A stretch of DNA of 64,000 nt from NCBI RefSeq assembly GCF_005484945.1, contig NZ_CP034035.1, positions 3,410,001 through 3,474,000 of the forward strand. Reading direction: 5' to 3'. A program made the translations under genes and the position numbers. This stretch comes from Brenneria rubrifaciens (lineage in GTDB: Bacteria; Pseudomonadota; Gammaproteobacteria; Enterobacterales; Enterobacteriaceae). The notes under the pieces are model-generated. The model was not told where the DNA came from, ran no database searches, and was given only the letters and a program-made list of their open reading frames with translations. Shown piece after piece: positions 59,651 to 64,000 of this stretch (the first letter of the stretch is position 1; every line of letters begins with the position of its first letter).

Positions 59651-59914
59651 TTAAAAAGCGTCGGTATTTTTCTGGCGGGCGTAAGTAAGGATGATTTCCG
59701 CTAAATCATCTTCAACGGTGTAAAAATAACTGGCAGGGGTATTCAACACAGCGGCTAACCTGCACACCAGTTCAAAATCAGGAGTATGCACGCCGCGCTC
59801 ATACTGATTCATCCGTGCGCTGGCCGTCGCCTCATCGATACCGGCGAGCACACCAAGCTGCTGCTGCGATAAACCGGCTTTTAATCTGGCTTCCTTCAAA
59901 CGATATGGCAGCAT
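59651..59914 (-). CDS. XRE-family regulator, copy 2
   Basis: An 87-residue Cro/CI-type helix-turn-helix protein, duplicate of the one at 59271-59522; the DNA-recognition region EATASARMNQYERGVHTPDF is unchanged. The C-terminus differs (ends QKNTDAF against HPTKK). It is divergent from the Ner-like gene across a region with the same palindromic operator, so it could act as a CI/Cro-like switch for the island. Confidence 0.88.
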   Translation of the reverse strand: MLPYRLKEARLKAGLSQQQLGVLAGIDEATASARMNQYERGVHTPDFELVCRLAAVLNTPASYFYTVEDDLAEIILTYARQKNTDAF

Positions 59915-59972
59915 GAGAATCCCGACCGACTGGATAACCAGCGGTGATTTTCATGTCTGCCTGTTGAAAATG

Positions 59973-59991
59973 TACTAAGTATTACTTAGTA
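59973..59991. promoter_or_regulatory. Palindromic operator, copy 2
   Basis: Second copy of TACTAAGTATTACTTAGTA, between XRE copy 2 and the divergent Ner-like gene, 45 bases before the latter's ATG. It is placed to control both directions. Confidence 0.7.
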
Positions 59992-60035
59992 TTGATGTTG
60001 AAAAATTATTCTGTCTCTACGAGCAAGGAGGGAGT

Positions 60036-60299
60036 ATGACTAACAAAATTGATATGCATCCGGCAGACATAATTGCCTCGTTACACAAGAAAAAGATAAC
60101 GATGGCAGCGGTATCCCGACAGGCAGGATTAAGCTCTTCAACGCTGGCGAGCATGCTTAACCGCCCGTGGCCGAAAGGCGAATTTCTGATCGCGGAGGCA
60201 TTAGGTATTCATCCGTCGGAGATCTGGCCGAGCCGCTACTTCGATGAAGAAGGCAACCTGATTGAACGCCACAAGCAGATCAGAAAAAAATCCGCCTGA
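60036..60299 (+). CDS. Ner/Nlp-like DNA-binding regulator
   Basis: An 87-residue protein of the Mu Ner / E. coli Nlp (SfsB) type: MHPADIIASLHKKKITMAAV, then SRQAGLSSSTLASMLNRPWP and ALGIHPSEIWPSRYFDEEG. These proteins bind DNA with a lambda-repressor-like fold and act as repressors in phages and islands. AAGGAGGG lies just before the ATG. It is divergent from XRE copy 2 and probably forms the island's regulatory switch with it. Confidence 0.88.
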   Translation: MTNKIDMHPADIIASLHKKKITMAAVSRQAGLSSSTLASMLNRPWPKGEFLIAEALGIHPSEIWPSRYFDEEGNLIERHKQIRKKSA

Positions 60300-60603
60300 C
60301 TTCCCCCATTTTCGCCCGACTTGCAAACGGGCCATGTTTTCCCCCACCAGTAAACGGCGATCTGGCGCTCAACCCCGTCAGCATGCGGTTTTTGGTCATT
60401 CCCCCCACCTGACTCCGTTATATACGTGGATAGTGGGGGAACCCGGCTTTTTTGGGCCGGGTTCCCCCACCAGTACCACCTTGGTAACACTTAATTCCCC
60501 ACCTCAGCGCCAATCTGATCTTTTCCCCTGGCTGGCGGAGTTGCCTGAAGAACGTGAACTGATGGGCCAGCCAGAGGAAAGGGCCTACGCCGTTCTGCCA
60601 TAG
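60262..60603 (+). CDS. Hypothetical island protein, doubtful
   Basis: An open frame of 113 codons that starts inside the Ner-like gene and spans a perfect 15-bp inverted repeat. The composition is odd (Pro/Ser-rich first 80 residues), while the end (SDLFPWLAELPEERELMGQP) looks protein-like and resembles tails of small proteins in P4-type islands. The 3' end overlaps an integrase-like remnant on the other strand. Only the last roughly 35 codons may derive from a real gene; function unknown. Confidence 0.3.
   Translation: MNATSRSEKNPPDFPHFRPTCKRAMFSPTSKRRSGAQPRQHAVFGHSPHLTPLYTWIVGEPGFFGPGSPTSTTLVTLNSPPQRQSDLFPWLAELPEERELMGQPEERAYAVLP
60433..60470. repeat. Perfect 15-bp inverted repeat
   Basis: Arms GTGGGGGAACCCGGC and GCCGGGTTCCCCCAC are separated by TTTTTTGG. 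The right arm continues CCCCCACCAGTA, which also occurs at 60341-60352. The structure is stable enough to be an RNA hairpin or a recombination scar; no U tract of terminator type follows on the plus strand. Confidence 0.75.
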
Positions 60604-60762
60604 ACTTGCTGCACATACCGTCCACTCCCGTCACCATGCCCTAAATCCATCGACACCAGCGCGTAGGCTTCCCGGTTGCTGAAACCGGGTATGGCTGCCG
60701 TCGGCCTGTCGGGCCAGCGTCTGCATCTCCCGGCTTAATCGTGACGTATGGTATCCCCCCAT
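60585..60762 (-). pseudogene. Internally deleted Integrase_1-type gene remnant
   Basis: On the minus strand from ATG 60760-60762 the translation starts MGGYHTSRLSREMQTLARQA, like the start of PF12835-type integrase-domain proteins. In another frame it then reads NREAYALVSMDLGHGDGSGR and YVQQVYGRTA before a stop, like their C-terminus. The middle is missing and the frame is shifted, so it is a dead remnant. The family assignment is from memory. Confidence 0.5.
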
Positions 60763-61615
60763 CCTCAATAACCTCTGTTCTCCGGCGCACGGCAATTCAC
60801 GGCACGGATTTATCGTGCCGCACTGAACAATACCTGCGCGCCGGAGCGGCAGCGGTTGAGGTATGACGGGGATATCGGTTATGCACTCGGTGCAGCCGCC
60901 TGCATCAGCAGGATAATCCCCTCAGGCTGAAAGCCTGCCTCAGGTATCGGTTCAGTCCTCCTCTGATAAGTGGGTTGATAAGAATTGACGCAGAAAATGT
61001 GCGTCAGATGACAGGTCGCGTCGGAAAGCGCTGTGGCGTAAGGGCTGGCGCAGAGTCCGTTCGCGGCGTCACTTACAACGGCTTTACGCCGTATGAAGTG
61101 ACGCCGCTGCCTCATGGATGCATTCGCTGAGGCCGCAAAAGGCCGCAGACGGTTGCGCCAGCTATAAAGGGTGTTGTACGCATCAGTGCGTATGCAAAAA
61201 GCAGTTGCTTCACAAAGAACAAACGGGATGCAGCCCTAAGGCATTGGGATAAGGTTGCTACCATCGCCACAGCGATCACCCGCAAACTGGTAGCGGCACG
61301 GGTTGGGAGTCGACCACACAGGTTGGTCCTGCGCGTTGCCTTGAAGGTCGTGGCAACATGGGATGCTGCTTGCAGCAGCGGTGTAACACTGACAATTTAC
61401 TGCGCCAGATTTTACATAGCAAGAGGTTAACACGTTACCTCACAAGCGCTGACCAAAAGTGGATCACTATTCAGCGCAGCTATTTTGAACAATTACCACA
61501 CCACTACATGCAGTGGACATACACTATAATTAACACTATATATAGAATAATTGAAAATTTTTACATGACCAACTTGATAAATTCCATTTTCTAGAGTAAA
61601 GAATTATTGTACTGA
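60763..61615. other. Island stretch without a supported gene
   Basis: This 850-base stretch keeps the GC-rich character of the left part of the island up to about 61400, then turns AT-rich. A minus-strand frame at 60879-61115 (78 codons, starting MRQRRHFIRRKAVVSD) continues upstream without a start to about 61240 and resembles sequence seen in P4-like island leaders, so it may be a degraded Ash-like gene. No start site, RNA gene or terminator could be supported. Confidence 0.4.
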
Positions 61616-61643
61616 TTGAAAAAAAGTGGGATGTAAGTATAAT
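61616..61643 (+). promoter_or_regulatory. Sigma-70 promoter of the defence cargo
   Basis: TTGAAA-N16-TATAAT matches the sigma-70 consensus strongly. Transcription should begin near 61650 and cover the small gene and then the deaminase gene. Because the start point lies beyond the GTG at 61645, translation of the small gene more likely begins at ATG 61678. A weaker TTGACA-N16-TATCCT at 61888-61915 could serve the deaminase gene alone. Confidence 0.7.
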
Positions 61644-61677
61644 CGTGCGGTTCTTACGAGACGCTAAGGAAAAGTTA

Positions 61678-61857
61678 ATGACTTACTTATTAAAGATGGC
61701 AGAAAAACAAAAAAAGATCATGGGACATGATGAGCCTAGTGATAACTATCAATCTTTAAATAATAAGGTAGAAAACTTAGCTGAACGTAGAAAGGCCATT
61801 TCACAAGCTAAAGCTCGACAGAAGGTTTTATTAGCATCTTCAAAAATCACTTGGTAG
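61678..61857 (+). CDS. Small Lys-rich protein or RNA gene before the deaminase
   Basis: A 59-codon frame (MTYLLKMAEKQKKIMGHDEP to SSKITW) with AAGGAAAA just before the ATG and a strong promoter upstream. The protein is helical and Lys/Gln-rich, with no recognised domain. It sits directly before a DcdV/AvcD-type deaminase gene; in Vibrio the same position holds the inhibitory sRNA DifV/AvcI. It could therefore be a real small protein, an inhibitory RNA, or both. Confidence 0.55.
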   Translation: MTYLLKMAEKQKKIMGHDEPSDNYQSLNNKVENLAERRKAISQAKARQKVLLASSKITW

Positions 61858-61976
61858 AGTAATAATTATATTAATAAATCATTTTATTGACATGTATCTT
61901 TCATTTCCTATCCTTTAAAAACAACACCAAAAATTATCTAATTTTATTATTTTTAATATCTGGAGCATAAATATAT

Positions 61977-63482
61977 ATGGCAAACTCAGCAGAGAATATT
62001 ATTCCTGTCGAATGGGAAGGGAAAGACAACTCCGATAGTATCAATGATATTAAAGGCCGGCGTTCTCAAGAACTTATCATTGGTCTCTGTGGTGCAATTG
62101 GATCTGGTATAAAAACTCTAAAAGAGCAAACTATTTTATGTCTCAAACAAAATGGTTATCACGTTGAGCATATTAGGGTAAGTGACTTAATTTCTGAATT
62201 TACAAAAGTTAGCACATCAACTCTTAACAACTTCCAAAGGTATAATAAGTTACAAGATTTAGGTGATAGTCTTAGAGAAAAGCATAAAAACTTCATCTGC
62301 GCTGAGCTAGCAATATTAAGCATTCAGACACTTCGAGAACAAATGTATGGTAAAGACAGCCCTGAACTAACTAAAAACACAAAAAAGACGGCCTATATTA
62401 TCGATCAAATAAAACACCCTTCAGAGGTAGAACTTCTAAATCAAGTATATAAAAATAACTTCTATTTGGTAGGATTACTACGAACCGTAGCTGAACGCAT
62501 ACAAAACTTAAAAGATGAAGGAATTAACGAGGATAATGTTCAAAAGATCATTGAAAGGGATAGAAAATCATTAAACAAATTCGGACAACAAGTCGAAGAA
62601 ACACTACAATTAGCCGATTATTTTATTAAAAACCTTGATACTGAGGTTATGAAGAAATCGGTACAAAGATTCATTGACTTGATACACAGTGCAAATAATA
62701 TCACTCCGTCCAAGGATGAATCGGGCATGTATGCCGCATATTCTGCATCCTTAGGCTCTGCATGTCTATCACGTCAAGTAGGCGCTTCAATAATGGATGT
62801 GTCTGGAAATATAATTGCAACTGGAAGAAATGATGTTCCCCAATATGGTGGCGGTCTTTACACATCAGAAAGCAAAAAAGATAGAAGGTGCTTTAATAAG
62901 AACGGTTGTCACAATGACAAACATAAGGCGTTACTAAAAAAGGAAATCACAAATATCTTACAGAAATTCAAATTGCAAGATTCAGCACAACTTGCTGAAG
63001 CAATAATGAAAGAAACAAAAGCAAAATATTTAATTGAGTACTCTAGAGCAGTCCATGCAGAAATGGATGCTATTGTTTCTTTAGCTCGAAATACAAATAT
63101 AGGAACAACAGGAAATACTTTATATTGCACAACTTACCCTTGCCATGTATGCGCTCGTCATATCGTAGCGGCAGGATTAAAGCGTGTAGTTTATATTGAA
63201 CCATATGAAAAGAGTCTGGCTTTACAGTTACATGAAGATACTATTTGTCAGTCTGATCAAAGTCCTTCCCCTGATAAAGTTTTATTTGAGAATTTTGAAG
63301 GTGTAGCTCCGAAAAGATATGCGAAGTTCTTTGGCTACAATAGAAAAAGGAAAGATAGTCAAGGCAAACCGATTACATATAGTATTGAGGAATCATATCA
63401 TGTTGATACTCAATATCTTGATAGTTACGCAGATTACGAATCAAAAGTAATCCATAATGTCAGAGGGAAATTTAATTTATAA
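61977..63482 (+). CDS. DcdV/AvcD-type anti-phage deoxycytidylate deaminase
   Basis: A 501-residue two-domain protein. The N-terminal half has a P-loop kinase-like fold with GLCGAIGSGIKTLKEQT near residues 36-52. The C-terminal half is a zinc-dependent deoxycytidylate deaminase: HAEMD (His360, Glu362) and PCHVC (Cys389, Cys392), plus extra cysteines in RCFNKNGCHN. This fusion and length fit DcdV/AvcD proteins, which deaminate dCTP/dCMP on phage infection and starve phage DNA synthesis of dC nucleotides. GGAG lies about 11 bases before the ATG. AT-rich composition and location in an island indicate horizontal transfer. A plain metabolic dCMP deaminase would lack the N-terminal domain. Confidence 0.87.
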   Translation: MANSAENIIPVEWEGKDNSDSINDIKGRRSQELIIGLCGAIGSGIKTLKEQTILCLKQNGYHVEHIRVSDLISEFTKVSTSTLNNFQRYNKLQDLGDSLREKHKNFICAELAILSIQTLREQMYGKDSPELTKNTKKTAYIIDQIKHPSEVELLNQVYKNNFYLVGLLRTVAERIQNLKDEGINEDNVQKIIERDRKSLNKFGQQVEETLQLADYFIKNLDTEVMKKSVQRFIDLIHSANNITPSKDESGMYAAYSASLGSACLSRQVGASIMDVSGNIIATGRNDVPQYGGGLYTSESKKDRRCFNKNGCHNDKHKALLKKEITNILQKFKLQDSAQLAEAIMKETKAKYLIEYSRAVHAEMDAIVSLARNTNIGTTGNTLYCTTYPCHVCARHIVAAGLKRVVYIEPYEKSLALQLHEDTICQSDQSPSPDKVLFENFEGVAPKRYAKFFGYNRKRKDSQGKPITYSIEESYHVDTQYLDSYADYESKVIHNVRGKFNL

Positions 63483-63811
63483 TCTGACAGATTAAGAATT
63501 ATCATTAATCTATGTACCCTCTAATATAAGCGTACCTCTTCATGAAAATCTTGAGTGATGCACCAAGAAATGGCAAGGATCTGTCAGACCTCAACTTTCC
63601 CGGAAGTTACGAGTGTTCAGGAACATCGAGACATGATAAAAAATGCTATCGTTTTTTTTGTTGGATGGTTTTGAAATACCACGATTACCCCACTCTCCCC
63701 CAATTACGCCTACCCCAAACGGGTAGTACATCGGGTAGTAAACCGCCGCAATCATAGACAAAATCATACTAACAAACTAATTTTCAATACCTTTATTTCA
63801 TATTCAATAAA
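63483..63811. other. Right end of the island, no supported gene
   Basis: AT-rich non-coding stretch between the deaminase gene and the right repeat. It contains two GGGTAGTA motifs at 63721-63729 and 63733-63740, the same motif as in the left leader, so they are probably integrase or excisionase sites for the right end. A 71-codon frame at 63542-63757 runs through these motifs and is not called. Confidence 0.6.
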
Positions 63812-64000
63812 CAGATCCAAAATATCGAATAATTTCCACCCTGTTCCACCGACTGCCACACGCTCTGTTTTCAGGGCGTTTTTGTTGCCATCAACGTCTA
63901 CTCTGTACTACCCGAATCCAGCGAAATCCACTGCCAGGTGGGTAGTACATTGGGTAGTACCCTCGCTTTACAAGCCAAAATGTTGGTTTTATAACCCATG
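63812..64000 (+). repeat. Right copy of island direct repeat (attR and second leader)
   Basis: Begins with the same 21 bases as the yicC 3' end and continues with the yicC-type terminator and three GGGTAGTAC motifs (63905, 63940 and 63952), as in the left copy, up to the window edge. Because similarity goes far beyond the core site into integrase leader sequence, a second integrase gene probably follows outside the window. Confidence 0.85.

Larger units (their letters stand above)
57749..63832. mobile_element. Integrative island at the 3' end of yicC
   Basis: About 6.06 kb bounded by identical 21-bp direct repeats of the yicC end (57749-57769 and 63812-63832). It carries a site-specific tyrosine integrase at the left end, small regulators, decayed P4-like island sequence and an AT-rich defence cargo. 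The 3' end of yicC is a known target of mobilizable islands of the MGIVflInd1 type. The region after the right repeat again resembles an integrase leader, so two elements may be in tandem. Confidence 0.85.

Noticed and set aside
60879..61115. 78-codon minus-strand frame (MRQRRHFIRRKAVVSD...)
   Set aside because: The open frame continues upstream of its first Met to an in-frame stop without a credible start or ribosome-binding site. It may be part of a degraded Ash-like gene, so it is described only within the surrounding stretch.
61645..61677. GTG start for the small gene before the deaminase
   Set aside because: The promoter at 61616-61643 places the transcript start after this codon, and the ATG at 61678 has a better ribosome-binding site.
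63542..63757. 71-codon frame at the right island end
   Set aside because: It runs through the GGGTAGTA motifs near the right repeat and has no domain or ribosome-binding site.

Overview
The window reads as chromosome of a plant-associated member of the Enterobacterales, most likely Pectobacteriaceae (a Brenneria-, Dickeya- or Pectobacterium-like bacterium). The housekeeping proteins resemble their E. coli counterparts over full length (ArgHBCE, Ppc, Udp, MetE/MetR, CysE-GpsA-SecB, the waa genes, CoaBC-Dut-SlmA-PyrE-Rph). The window also carries two probable type III effector genes with hrp-box-like promoters, which points to a plant pathogen with an Hrp secretion system encoded elsewhere. The species assignment is inference; no rRNA gene is present.

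Layout. 0.2-4.8 kb: arginine biosynthesis, argCBH divergent from argE around paired ARG boxes. 4.9-12.2 kb: a 2,459-residue SKWP-repeat (RipS/XopAD-type) effector inserted between argE and ppc. 12.6-15.3 kb: ppc. 15.5-17.6 kb: a second, 691-residue effector candidate. 18-25.3 kb: a tyrosine phosphatase, then udp, a dienelactone hydrolase, an IS remnant, metE, metR and bioP. 25.5-29.5 kb: pagP, then the operon yibN/secB/gpsA/cysE without grxC. 29.8-32 kb: envC-yibQ. 32.2-36.5 kb: hldD-waaF-waaC-waaL. 36.6-46.9 kb: an RfaH-type (JUMPstart/ops) operon for the LPS core: waaQ, waaG, waaP, waaB, two GT8 transferases, an AT-rich GT2 gene, then a 3-acylamino-3,6-dideoxyhexose pathway (fdtA/C/B-like) and another GT2 gene. 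47.2-57.8 kb: waaA-coaD, mutM/rpmG/rpmB, radC, coaBC-dut-slmA, pyrE-rph, iaaA and yicC.

From 57.75 kb a roughly 6-kb integrative island occupies the 3' end of yicC. It holds a tyrosine integrase, two near-identical XRE regulators each with the same palindromic operator, a Ner-like regulator, decayed genes, and an AT-rich cargo: a two-domain P-loop/dCMP-deaminase protein of the DcdV/AvcD anti-phage family preceded by a small gene. The yicC end and the integrase leader recur at 63.8-64 kb, so a second element probably sits in tandem just beyond the window.

The strongest novelty candidates are the architecture of the giant effector (SKWP solenoid, a central DxDGDD motif resembling double-psi-barrel RNA polymerases, and two C-terminal RelA/SpoT-like modules), the effector pair flanking ppc, the DcdV-like defence locus in a tandem island, and a perfect 7-bp tandem repeat inside the LPS locus. 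All assignments come from reading the sequence and from memory of protein families; no database search was run.
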